DNA of 7,872 nucleotides. Source: Actinomycetota bacterium (lineage in GTDB: Bacteria > Actinomycetota > UBA4738). Positions 1 to 6,607 of the stretch are shown here, one piece after another. The stretch lies in assembly GCA_005885015.1 (NCBI GenBank), contig VAYG01000037.1, positions 1 through 7,872 of the forward strand, read 5' to 3'. The position numbers and the translations under genes are program-made. The notes beneath the pieces were generated by a model. That model saw nothing but the letters and a program-made list of their open reading frames with translations. It did not search any database and was not told where the DNA came from. Within the stretch, counting starts at the first letter, position 1. Each line of letters starts with the position of its first letter.

Positions 1-150
1 GCCCTCCCCCACCACGCGCCCGCCGGCCAGGACCACCGCCCCGACCATCGGATTCGGCGAGGCCAATCCCAGTCCCCGGCGAGCCAGCTCGAGGGCTCGC
101 CGCATGAACCTTTGATCGTCCTCCCTCCCGGCCTCGGAGGCTCGTTCCAT
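1..150 (-). CDS. ribD: RibD, bifunctional riboflavin biosynthesis deaminase/reductase (N-terminal 50 residues, cut by window edge)
   Basis: RibD deaminates the pyrimidine intermediate made from GTP by GTP cyclohydrolase II and then reduces its ribosyl side chain, in cytosolic riboflavin synthesis. Only residues 1-50 lie in the window. Visible is the family's opening: DDQRFMRRALELARRG (11-26), then SPNPMVGAVV (31-40), the conserved first strand of the deaminase fold, and GGRVVGEG running off the edge. The zinc motifs (HAE, PCxxxxxxxxC) would lie just outside, so catalytic integrity cannot be judged. The ATG at 150 is chosen because AAAGG sits 8 bases upstream (163-159) and it gives a short N-terminal extension; the next in-frame ATG, at 105, lies inside the conserved MRRALELA block and has no well-placed Shine-Dalgarno. 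An FMN riboswitch lies directly upstream on the same strand, which independently supports the assignment. Identification is firm; the start is likely. Confidence 0.93.
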   Translation of the reverse strand, partial: MERASEAGREDDQRFMRRALELARRGLGLASPNPMVGAVVLAGGRVVGEG

Positions 151-231
151 CGCGCGTGCCTTTCCCGGGACGGGACGCGAGAGATAAGAGGACGAAACCG
201 GGGCGCTGTGGACACGACGCCCGAGCTCACC
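151..231 (-). promoter_or_regulatory. Expression platform of the FMN riboswitch (candidate anti-P1 helix and RBS hairpin)
   Basis: Two features of this leader can be read by eye. CGTCCTCTT at 194-186 is complementary to the 3' strand of aptamer P1 extended to 240-232 (eight Watson-Crick pairs plus a G-U), so it could displace P1. Nearer the gene, CGCGTCCC (179-172) can pair with GGG (166-164) and ACGCG (157-153), placing the AAAGG ribosome-binding site (163-159) in the bulge of a hairpin next to the ATG. There is no run of T after any stem. Together these suggest a translational ON/OFF switch, but the folds are drawn by hand and not energy-tested. Confidence 0.45.
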
Positions 232-354
232 CGTCCTCTCCCATCCCGACTGTCACGGTCGGTCCCGGAGTTTCACCGGGTCCACCCTCGAGTGGCTCCC
301 GAGGGGTCGCGGACTCTCACCGCCGGTGGGGGGTTGCACCCCGCCCCGAAGACG
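232..354 (-). promoter_or_regulatory. FMN riboswitch aptamer (RFN element) upstream of ribD
   Basis: The minus strand carries the RFN signature almost base for base. It has CTTCGGGGC (350-342), then the CACCGGCGGTGAGAGTCCGC block (328-309), CCGGTGAAACTCCGGGACC (279-261), GACCGTGACAGTCGGGATGG (260-241) and GAGAGGACG (240-232). The closing helix P1 pairs 354-348 (CGTCTTC) with 238-232 (GAGGACG), with one G-U pair. The family binds flavin mononucleotide and lowers expression of riboflavin genes when FMN is plentiful. It sits 82 bases before the ribD start and about 10 bases after the predicted transcription start, as expected for a ribD leader. No U-tract terminator follows, so control is more likely at translation than by intrinsic termination; this last point is inference. 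Confidence 0.95.
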
Positions 355-371
355 AGCTATCGATTGCCGAA

Positions 372-377
372 AGTATA
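372..377 (-). promoter_or_regulatory. Probable -10 box of the ribD/FMN riboswitch promoter
   Basis: TATACT on the minus strand (377-372) matches the vegetative -10 consensus in five of six positions and is one of very few AT-rich hexamers in this GC-rich window. It predicts a start near 365-364, about 10 bases before aptamer helix P1, which is the expected place. No good -35 is visible: the hexamer at 17-base spacing reads GAAATG. The placement, more than the hexamer alone, supports it. Confidence 0.55.
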
Positions 378-442
378 CCCTCGGGTAGGAACGCCATTTC
401 TGCTCGAGATGAGCCCGGCCGACCCCAAGGAGGGAACCCGGC

Positions 443-1349
443 TCAGCCGGTGATGGCTCGCCTGTCGACGGCGAAGGACGAGCCCGGGTCGCGCTTGGCG
501 AACTGCTTCATCTCGGTGGCGACGGCGACCGCTTCCCCGTAGTGGCTGAACCGCCGGTTCGAGGTGGTGGCCACGCCCACCGAGATTCTGCCGGTCCCGG
601 ACCTCGATGCACCCACGCGCGGCGTCCTCAGGGTCGTACAGCGCAGGGGCCAGCTCGTCGAAGCGTTCGCACAGCTTCACGGCCACCGTCTCCGCCACGT
701 CGGGGTCGACGATCATCACGAAGTCGTCGCCGCCCACATGGCCGACGAACCCCACGGGGCCGACGATCTCGTGGACCGTTTCCGTCACCAGTCGAGCCAG
801 CGCCTGGATGGCCCGGTCGCCGCGAACGAACCCGTAGTTGTCGTTGTATGCCTTGAAGTGGTCCAGGTCCGCGTACAGAAGGGCGAAGGGCTGCTCCTCC
901 GCGACCCGCCGGCGGATCTCCTCCTGCACCCGGATGTTCCCGGGGAGGCCGGTCAGGGGGGAGAGCGCTCGCATCTCCCTCGCCCGTCGGAGCGTTCCCT
1001 TGACCCGGGCCAGCAGCTCGACCGGATCGAACGGCTTGATGATGTAGTCGTCGGCGCCCGAGGACAGCCCGAGGACCTTGTCCGAGGACAGCGCCTTCGC
1101 GGTGAGCATGATGATGCTGGAGGAGGACGTCCGAGGATCCCGGCGCAACCGCTGGGCCACCTCGAAGCCGTCGAGCTTCGGCATCATGACGTCGAGCAGC
1201 ACCAGGTCGGGGCGGAGCTCCACGGCCTTCTCCAGACCCTCCTCCCCGTTGGAAGCGACCGTCACGTCGTAGCCGGCCGATCGCAGGTTCACCTCGACGA
1301 ACCGGGCGACATCCGGATCGTCGTCGACCACGAGCACGGACTCGGCCAT
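443..1349 (-). CDS. Response regulator with REC and degenerate GGDEF domains, frameshifted near its C-terminus
   Basis: Residues 1-120 form a receiver domain: acidic pair D10/D11, phospho-acceptor D53 in LLDVMMP, T83 in MLTAK and K105 in KPF. A GGDEF-type domain follows: LTGLPGN (132-138), the metal/nucleotide segment DLDHFKAYND (161-170) and the signature GGDDF (206-210). Asp replaces the catalytic Glu of GGDEF and there is no RxxD inhibitory site before it, so diguanylate cyclase activity is doubtful. The reading frame stays homologous to residue 254 (VRDRQ, codon 590-588), then turns to Arg/Gly-rich sequence and would stop only at 357, past the ribD promoter. The +1 frame from 586 instead encodes 47 residues starting ISVGVATTSNRRF, a normal GGDEF C-terminus, and stops at 443; I therefore annotate to 443. 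The start ATG overlaps the rpe stop (TGATG) and has AGGAG (1359-1355) five bases upstream. The partner kinase is not in the window. Confidence 0.82.
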
Positions 1350-2023
1350 CAGCTCTCCTCTCGAGCCAGCGCGGCCAGCCGCCGGGCGGCCTCGCCCGGC
1401 CGGGCGGCTTTGAAGATCGATGACGCGGCGGCCAGGACCGTCGCCCCCGCCTCCAGGCACTTCGGTCCGGTCCGCTCGTTGATCCCGCCGTCCACCTCGA
1501 CCTCGACCGCCAGCCCCTGGCGATCGATCTCCCGCCGGACCTGCTCGATCTTGGGCAGGGCGCCGTCCAGGAATTCCTGGCCGGCCCACCCGGGGTGCAC
1601 ACTCATGACCAGGACCCGATCCAGCGACTCGAGATGAGGTACGACCGCGTCGACCCCCGTCTCCGGGTTCAGGGCCAAACCGGCCCGCATGCCCAGGTCG
1701 CCGGCCTTGCGCACGACCTTGGCCGGGTCCTCCACGGCCTCCACGTGGGAGGTGACGATGTCGGCGCCGGCTCGGGCGAAGTCTTCGAACAGCGCGTCGG
1801 GGCGCTCGACCATGAGATGGCAATGCAGAGGCAGGGCGGTGACCCGCCGGACAGCCTCCACCACGACCGGGCCCACGGAGAGCACCGGCACGAAATGAGC
1901 ATCCATGCAGTCGATATGGATTAGTTCGACGTGTTCCTCCACCAGCTTTATCTGGTCGGCGAGGTAGGCGTGGTCGGCCGAGAGGATGGACGCGGCGACC
2001 TTTCGCCGCTGGGCGCTCGGCAT
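1349..2023 (-). CDS. rpe: Ribulose-phosphate 3-epimerase
   Basis: Interconverts D-ribulose 5-phosphate and D-xylulose 5-phosphate in the cytosolic pentose phosphate pathway; ribulose 5-phosphate is also a riboflavin precursor, which suits the neighbouring ribD. The 224-residue TIM barrel shows SILSAD (12-17), the metal ligands H36 and D38 in HIDCMDAHFVP, H69 in HLMVERPD, and D178 in EVDGGIN. The phosphate-binding loop reads SVHPGWAGQEF (141-151) where VNPGFGGQ is usual, and AASSIF replaces the common AGSAIF. The ATG at 2023 leaves a family-typical N-terminus of 11 residues before SILSAD and a 13-base gap after fmt, but has a poor ribosome-binding site. A GTG at 2074, with GAGG six bases upstream, would add 17 residues and overlap fmt by 38 bases; it remains possible. 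D-allulose 6-phosphate 3-epimerase is the nearest alternative; DGGIN and the operon context favour Rpe. Confidence 0.94.
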   Translation of the reverse strand: MPSAQRRKVAASILSADHAYLADQIKLVEEHVELIHIDCMDAHFVPVLSVGPVVVEAVRRVTALPLHCHLMVERPDALFEDFARAGADIVTSHVEAVEDPAKVVRKAGDLGMRAGLALNPETGVDAVVPHLESLDRVLVMSVHPGWAGQEFLDGALPKIEQVRREIDRQGLAVEVEVDGGINERTGPKCLEAGATVLAAASSIFKAARPGEAARRLAALAREES

Positions 2024-2036
2024 CTCGGCGGGGATT

Positions 2037-3029
2037 CTATCCTCGCCCTTGCCCCGTCTCGGGAGGTCGCTCACCCAAGGCCTCGCCGACGCCCGGGCGA
2101 TACCCGCGCACGAACTCCGCCCCGGTCATCCGCTTCCTTCCCTCCGGGGCCACTTCGAGCAGGATGACCGCTCGATCGAGGGCCCGCACGTGGAGGCCTT
2201 GCCCCGGGCCCCGGACGATGGCTTCAACCACGCCGCCCGGGGGAACGTCGTCTACGTGGGCGCCGCCTTTCGGCGGCTCCGCCACCGAGGCTCGCAAGAT
2301 CTTCAGCGTCCTGCCCCGGAAGGTGGCCGTGGCGCCGGGTTCGGGCGCCATGGCCCGGACCAGCCGGACCACCTCCTCGGCCGGCTTCGACCAAACGATC
2401 AGCCGATCCACGGGCCCGAGCTTCGGCGCGTACGTCGCGCGGTCGTGGTCCTGGGGCCGCTCCCGGATCGATCCCGCCGCCAGAGAGTCCAGAGTCTCCA
2501 CCAACACCCTTCCTCCCAAAGCGGCCAGCCGATCGCCCAGCGATCCCGCGTCGTCGTCGGCGCGGATCGGTTCTTCGGCCTGCGCCAGGACCGGGCCGGT
2601 GTCCATCCCCTCGTCCATGCGGATGGTGGACACGCCCGTGACCCGCTCGCCCCGGAGGATGGCGTGTTGAACCGGGGCGGCCCCGCGGAAGGCCGGAAGC
2701 AGGGAGAAGTGGACGTTGACTGGAGCCGTCCGGGGAACGTGGAGGACGGCCGCCGGGAGTATCTCTCCGTACGCCACGACCGCGAGCACGTCCGGTTCGG
2801 CCTCGGCCAGCGCCTCGAACCCCGGGCCCGACTTGACAGTTTCGACCTCGGCCAGCGGTAGTCCTCGCCGGCGAGCGGACAGCGCGACCGGCGTCGGGGT
2901 GAGCGCCCCTCCCCGTCCCGCGGGCTTGGGGACACGGGTGACCACCCGAACGACCTCATGTGAAGAGGAAGCCACGGCCTCCAGCGACGGGACCGACCAG
3001 CGAGCATTGCCCAGGAAGACGACTCGCAC
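2037..3029 (-). CDS. fmt: Methionyl-tRNA formyltransferase
   Basis: Transfers a formyl group from 10-formyltetrahydrofolate to initiator methionyl-tRNA, making fMet-tRNA for translation initiation. The 330 residues are the usual full length. The catalytic trio of the family is present as N105 and H107 (in NVHFSLLP) and D143 (in MDEGMDTGPVL), with RGAAPVQHAI (115-124) in the folate-binding core. The C-terminal tRNA-binding domain begins around 205 and ends in the conserved GRKRMTGAEFVRGYRP (297-312). The N-terminal glycine loop reads FLGNARWSVPSLEA, a variant of the common GTPxFAVPxLEA. The start is GTG, with GAGG only three bases upstream and a 17-base gap after def. Its pairing with def, which removes the formyl group later, is a widespread arrangement. 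Fmt is normally followed by rsmB in Actinomycetota, but here rpe follows directly. Confidence 0.97.
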   Translation of the reverse strand: MRVVFLGNARWSVPSLEAVASSSHEVVRVVTRVPKPAGRGGALTPTPVALSARRRGLPLAEVETVKSGPGFEALAEAEPDVLAVVAYGEILPAAVLHVPRTAPVNVHFSLLPAFRGAAPVQHAILRGERVTGVSTIRMDEGMDTGPVLAQAEEPIRADDDAGSLGDRLAALGGRVLVETLDSLAAGSIRERPQDHDRATYAPKLGPVDRLIVWSKPAEEVVRLVRAMAPEPGATATFRGRTLKILRASVAEPPKGGAHVDDVPPGGVVEAIVRGPGQGLHVRALDRAVILLEVAPEGRKRMTGAEFVRGYRPGVGEALGERPPETGQGRG

Positions 3030-3046
3030 GAGCCTCGACCCCGGCG

Positions 3047-3583
3047 CTAGGTGCCCGGCTCGAGGCGGCGCCGGCCGGGGCGCGCCGCCCCGAGGTCCCG
3101 GTCCCGGATCTCCGCCATCGCCCGGCGCCGGTCTTCCTCCGGCAGGCGATCGATGAACAGGATCCCGTTCACGTGGTCGGTCTCGTGCTGGAGGATCCTG
3201 GCGAGCAACCCCTCACCCACGATCGAGACCGGGTCGCCGCGGAGGTCGCGGCCGGTGACGCGGACCCGCATCGCCCGCGGCGTGACGTACCAGAGCCCGG
3301 GGATGGATAGGCATCCCTCCTCATCCACCTGCTCGGCCTCGAGATCGGAGAGCACCGGGTTGACCACCGCCCCCGGGCCCGTTCCGTCGTTCGCGTCGTA
3401 GACGAAGAGCCGGAGCGACAGCCCGATCTGCGGCGCGGCCAGTCCCACTCCGGGCGCGTTGTACATGGTCTCGAGCATGTCCTGGTAGACGCGGCGGAGG
3501 AGGTCATCGAAGACGTCGACCTCTCGGCACGTTTCCCTCAATACGGGGTCGCCGAGCTTGCGGATGGGTAGGACGCTCACCAT
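3047..3583 (-). CDS. def: Peptide deformylase
   Basis: A metallohydrolase that removes the N-formyl group from nascent proteins at the ribosome exit, undoing the modification added by Fmt next door. All three family motifs are intact: GVGLAAPQ (45-52), EGCLS (89-93, with metal ligand C91) and QHETDH (132-137, with ligands H133 and H137 and catalytic E134). Length is 178 residues, typical for the family. The third motif has Thr where Leu, Ile or Tyr is commoner in HExDH, which should be tolerated. The tail after residue 150 is Arg-rich and ends RRRLEPGT. The start is either this ATG at 3583 or the adjacent GTG at 3580; they differ by one residue (see the ribosome-binding site entry). It lies 16 bases after priA and 17 before fmt, consistent with one transcript. 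Confidence 0.97.
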   Translation of the reverse strand: MVSVLPIRKLGDPVLRETCREVDVFDDLLRRVYQDMLETMYNAPGVGLAAPQIGLSLRLFVYDANDGTGPGAVVNPVLSDLEAEQVDEEGCLSIPGLWYVTPRAMRVRVTGRDLRGDPVSIVGEGLLARILQHETDHVNGILFIDRLPEEDRRRAMAEIRDRDLGAARPGRRRLEPGT

Positions 3584-3584
3584 T

Positions 3585-3589
3585 CCTCC
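3585..3589 (-). promoter_or_regulatory. Ribosome-binding site of def that bears on the start choice
   Basis: GGAGG occupies 3589-3585. The ATG at 3583 is just one base downstream, too close for normal initiation, while the GTG immediately after it (3580) is four bases away. Ribosomes probably initiate at the GTG, giving a protein beginning at the second residue of the longer form. The difference does not affect function. Confidence 0.6.
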
Positions 3590-3599
3590 GACGATCGGG

Positions 3600-5369
3600 T
3601 CACAGCTGCGGCTCGGCCTCGACGCGATCGACCGATCCATCGGCGGCGAGCCGAAGCACCTCGCGCCGGAACCCCTCGAGCCGCTCGGGGGGAACGGCCA
3701 CCAAGCATAGCGTCCCCCTTTCGGCCGTCGTGGACAGGACCGTGACTGCCCCCGCCGCACGCAGGAGATCCGGGAGGTTGGACGACCCTGAGATCCTGTA
3801 GACGCCGTGGCCCGGCGCGAAGCCGGCCTCCGTCCGCCGGATCGCTTCGGACCGGAGGTAGGGAAGCGGATCCCACCGAACCAGGGCCTGGATGGCGGGG
3901 TGGCCCGCCCTCCGGGTCTGCACCAAGACCCTGCCTCCCCCGGACCGCGGACCGGACCAGGCCGCGGCCTCCATCCACGTGGCCAGGGCTTGCTCGGCCG
4001 CGTGCACTCCCGCCCGGCGCAACGCGCGATCCGGATCGAGGATGGCCACCAGGTCGAGCCGGACCGGGCCGACGTCCTTGACCGCGGAGGCGGTGCCGAC
4101 GAGCACCGTGCCCGGGCCGGGGGCGGCGGGCGGACCGGCGTCGGCGGACAGGCGCACCGGGACGCCGGACACGCGGGCGGCCCATTCGGCAACCCGTTCC
4201 GTCCCCCCTCGCTCCACCCCGAACGCCTCCGAACCGCAGTTCGCGCATCGCCCCGAGGCCGCGCACACCCCGCACCGCGGGATGCCACGCCGGACCACGA
4301 TGGGCCCCCGGCACGCCGCGCAGGCGGCCGGTTCCCCGCAGGTCCGACAGACGCGAGCGACGCCGTAGCCGCGGCGGGAGACGATCAACGCCGCCGACCG
4401 GACGCTTTTCAGCAGGGCGCCCAGCCGGGCCGAACGGTCCTCCCCCTCGGGTGGTGTGGTCTCGACCAGGGGAGCGTTCGCCCGCTCCGTCGTCCGGTCG
4501 GGCCTGGACTCGCGGACCGACCCGTCGTGGATCTGCGCCACGGTGTCGACCGAGGGGGCGAACGAGGAGAGGACGCAGGCGGCGCGATGGATGCGGGCTC
4601 GAGCCACCGCCACCTCGCCCACGTGATAGTAGGGAGCCCGGTCCTCTCGGTGCCCCGGGTGGACCTCGCGGCTGACCCAGATGAGGCCGAGGTTCGGGAC
4701 GGGGGCGAAGACGCCGGGCCGAGTGGTGACGACCACGTCGTACCGGCCAGCCAGGATCTCGAGCCACGTTCGGTACCGGGTTCGAGGTTCGCCGCCCAGG
4801 AAGGCCACGGACCGGTCCGCGAACTCCTCCAGCACTGCTGACGCCGTCCAGGGGACCGGGTCGGCCTCGGGAACCAGGACGATCGCCCCTCTCCCCAGCT
4901 CCAGACATGCACGGACGGCCGCCGTGCACGACGCGCCCTCCTCGCCCGGGAGTGGACGCTGCCACGTGGACACTCCAGGCTCCAACAGGAACGGCTCCAC
5001 CGGCTCGGCAACTGCGCGAAGAGAGGGCACGGTCACCGGTCCGGCCACCGGGGCAGACGTGGCGTCCTCCTCGCCGGCGACGCGAGGAGGATGCGATCGC
5101 TCGATGACGGTCGCCAGCGCGGCGATGTATCGGTGCGAGACCCACCGGAGCAGTGACAGCATCGCAGCGTCGAAGAACCGGACCGGTGAGCGCACGGAGC
5201 GAACCCTGAGGAGCTTCCCTGCCGGCATCTCCGTACCGCGGCCGAGGACCCATCCGTTCACGGTGCGGCCGTGGAAGGGGACCGCGACCAGGCTTCCCGT
5301 CCCCGCGCCCTGCTCCTCGTCGAGGAGGTAGGTGAACGGCCGATCGAGGGCGAGCTTGGGGACCGCCAC
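3600..5369 (-). CDS. priA: Primosomal protein N' (PriA), helicase-dead actinobacterial type
   Basis: PriA recognises stalled forks and helps reload the replicative helicase. The 589-residue protein starts with the DNA-binding domain (LALDRPFTYLL, then SLVAVPFHGRTVNGWVLG to about 43). Eight zinc-binding cysteines are all kept: C341, C344, C350, C353, C366, C369, C375, C378. The ATPase motifs are gone: no Walker A in the segment around 130-165, SREVHPG (233-239) where DEEHDG is expected, and SGPRSGGGR (472-480) where the VAGRAGR arginine-finger motif should be. Residual alignment landmarks such as LVGTASAVKDV and VLVQT confirm the family. Loss of these motifs is known for actinobacterial PriA, so a structural rather than unwinding role is inferred. 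The GTG start is the only usable one: homologous sequence appears to run a few codons further upstream (PVDVC) without a start codon. No Shine-Dalgarno is obvious. It lies 40 bases after metK. Confidence 0.92.
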   Translation of the reverse strand: MAVPKLALDRPFTYLLDEEQGAGTGSLVAVPFHGRTVNGWVLGRGTEMPAGKLLRVRSVRSPVRFFDAAMLSLLRWVSHRYIAALATVIERSHPPRVAGEEDATSAPVAGPVTVPSLRAVAEPVEPFLLEPGVSTWQRPLPGEEGASCTAAVRACLELGRGAIVLVPEADPVPWTASAVLEEFADRSVAFLGGEPRTRYRTWLEILAGRYDVVVTTRPGVFAPVPNLGLIWVSREVHPGHREDRAPYYHVGEVAVARARIHRAACVLSSFAPSVDTVAQIHDGSVRESRPDRTTERANAPLVETTPPEGEDRSARLGALLKSVRSAALIVSRRGYGVARVCRTCGEPAACAACRGPIVVRRGIPRCGVCAASGRCANCGSEAFGVERGGTERVAEWAARVSGVPVRLSADAGPPAAPGPGTVLVGTASAVKDVGPVRLDLVAILDPDRALRRAGVHAAEQALATWMEAAAWSGPRSGGGRVLVQTRRAGHPAIQALVRWDPLPYLRSEAIRRTEAGFAPGHGVYRISGSSNLPDLLRAAGAVTVLSTTAERGTLCLVAVPPERLEGFRREVLRLAADGSVDRVEAEPQL

Positions 5370-5409
5370 GCAGACGTCGACGGGACCCGCCAGCCGGTCG
5401 GGTCGTTCC

Positions 5410-6597
5410 CTAGTCGAAGGCCCGGCGGAGCTCGTCGGCTCGGTCGGTCTCCTCCCAGGAGAACCCCTTGCGGCCGAAGTGCCCGTAGGCCGCGGTCTCC
5501 TTGTAGATGGGGCGGCGCAGGTCGAGGTCGCGGATGATCGCCGCCGGCCGGAAGTCGAACAGCGCCCTCACCACGTCCTCCAGCTGCCTCGGGTCGACCC
5601 GGTGCGTCCCGAACGCGTCGATCGACAGCGACACTGGGTGAGCGGTGCCGATGGCGTAGGCGACCTGGAGCTGGACCCGATCCGCGAGGCCGGCCGCCAC
5701 GATGCACTTGGCCGCGTAGCGGGCCATGTAGGCGGCGGACCGGTCCACCTTGGTGGGGTCCTTCCCGGAGAAGCAGCCACCGCCATGCGGCGCCATCGAA
5801 CCGTACGAGTCGACCATGATCTTCCTGCCGGTGAGGCCGGTATCCGCCTTCGGACCTCCGATCTCGAACCGGCCCGTCGGATTCACCAGGATGCGAACCC
5901 CTTGCGCGTCCAGATCGACCTCCCGCAGCACCGGCTCGATCACCTCGGAGACCACGTCCGGCCGGAGCAGCGTGTCGATGTCGACTTCCTCACGGTGCTG
6001 GGCCGAGATGACCACGGTGTCCACGCGGACCGGGCGCCCGTCGTCGTACTCGATGGTGACCTGGCTCTTGCCGTCGGGGCGCAGGTACGGGAGGACCCCG
6101 GCCCGTCGGACGTCGGCCAGCCGCTTGGCCAGCCGGTGCGCCACCGCGATCGGCATGGGCATGAGCTCCTCCGTGTCGCGGCAGGCGTAGCCGATCATCA
6201 TCCCCTGGTCCCCCGCCCCTGTCTCGTCGAGCGTGTCGCCCGCGCCCTCCCTACGGACCTCGAAGGACTGATCGACGCCGATGGCGATGTCGGCGGACTG
6301 GGGCTGGATGGCCACGACGACCCCGCAGGTCTCCCCGTCGATGCCGAACTTCGCGTCCGTGTACCCGATCCCCTTGATGGTGTCGCGCACCACCTTGGGG
6401 ATCTCCACGTAGGTCTTCGTGGTGATCTCGCCGGCCACGAGCACCACGCCGGTGGTGACGAGCGTCTCGCAGGCAACCCGTCCCTGGGGATCGTCGGACA
6501 GCACCGCGTCCAGAACGGCGTCCGAGATCTGGTCGGCCAGCTTGTCGGGGTGCCCTTCGGTGACGGATTCGGAGGTGAACAGGTACTGCCTACCCAT
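5410..6597 (-). CDS. metK: S-adenosylmethionine synthase (methionine adenosyltransferase)
   Basis: Makes S-adenosylmethionine from methionine and ATP, releasing phosphate and pyrophosphate; a cytosolic homotetramer in characterised members. The 395 residues are full length. Motifs in order are GHPDK (15-19, with H16 and D18 at the active site), GAGDQGMMIGY (127-137, family signature 1), GLTGRK (254-259, holding the catalytic Arg-Lys pair) and GGGCFSGKDPTKVDRS (272-287, signature 2). Small departures are DSYGS (263-267) for DTYGG and Cys at 275 where Ala is usual; neither removes a known catalytic residue. The C-terminus ends YGHFGRKGFSWEETDRADEL, as expected. The ATG at 6597 starts the conserved MGRQYLFTSESVTEGHPDK without extension, and no ribosome-binding site precedes it. 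It is 11 bases after the upstream gene and has its own probable -10 box, so it may be expressed both from the operon and independently. No SAM riboswitch is present. Confidence 0.98.
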   Translation of the reverse strand: MGRQYLFTSESVTEGHPDKLADQISDAVLDAVLSDDPQGRVACETLVTTGVVLVAGEITTKTYVEIPKVVRDTIKGIGYTDAKFGIDGETCGVVVAIQPQSADIAIGVDQSFEVRREGAGDTLDETGAGDQGMMIGYACRDTEELMPMPIAVAHRLAKRLADVRRAGVLPYLRPDGKSQVTIEYDDGRPVRVDTVVISAQHREEVDIDTLLRPDVVSEVIEPVLREVDLDAQGVRILVNPTGRFEIGGPKADTGLTGRKIMVDSYGSMAPHGGGCFSGKDPTKVDRSAAYMARYAAKCIVAAGLADRVQLQVAYAIGTAHPVSLSIDAFGTHRVDPRQLEDVVRALFDFRPAAIIRDLDLRRPIYKETAAYGHFGRKGFSWEETDRADELRRAFD

Positions 6598-6607
6598 GGT
6601 CCGGCGG

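Noticed and set aside
410..445. Inverted repeat TGAGCC (445-440) and GGCTCA (415-410) after the REC-GGDEF stop, as a terminator
   Set aside because: The stem is about eight pairs with one bulge and a loop of roughly twenty bases, and no T-run follows. It may be a weak factor-independent stop but is not distinguishable from chance in this GC-rich DNA.
357..586. In-frame continuation of the REC-GGDEF protein to a stop at 357
   Set aside because: The sequence is Arg/Gly/His-rich with no GGDEF character, and it overlaps the ribD promoter, while the +1 frame holds the expected domain end.
564..1637. Long plus-strand open frame (357 codons) opposite the REC-GGDEF and rpe genes
   Set aside because: Its translation is low-complexity His/Arg/Gly/Val sequence with no domain, and the opposite strand carries two unmistakable proteins. 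It is the antisense shadow of GC-rich coding sequence.
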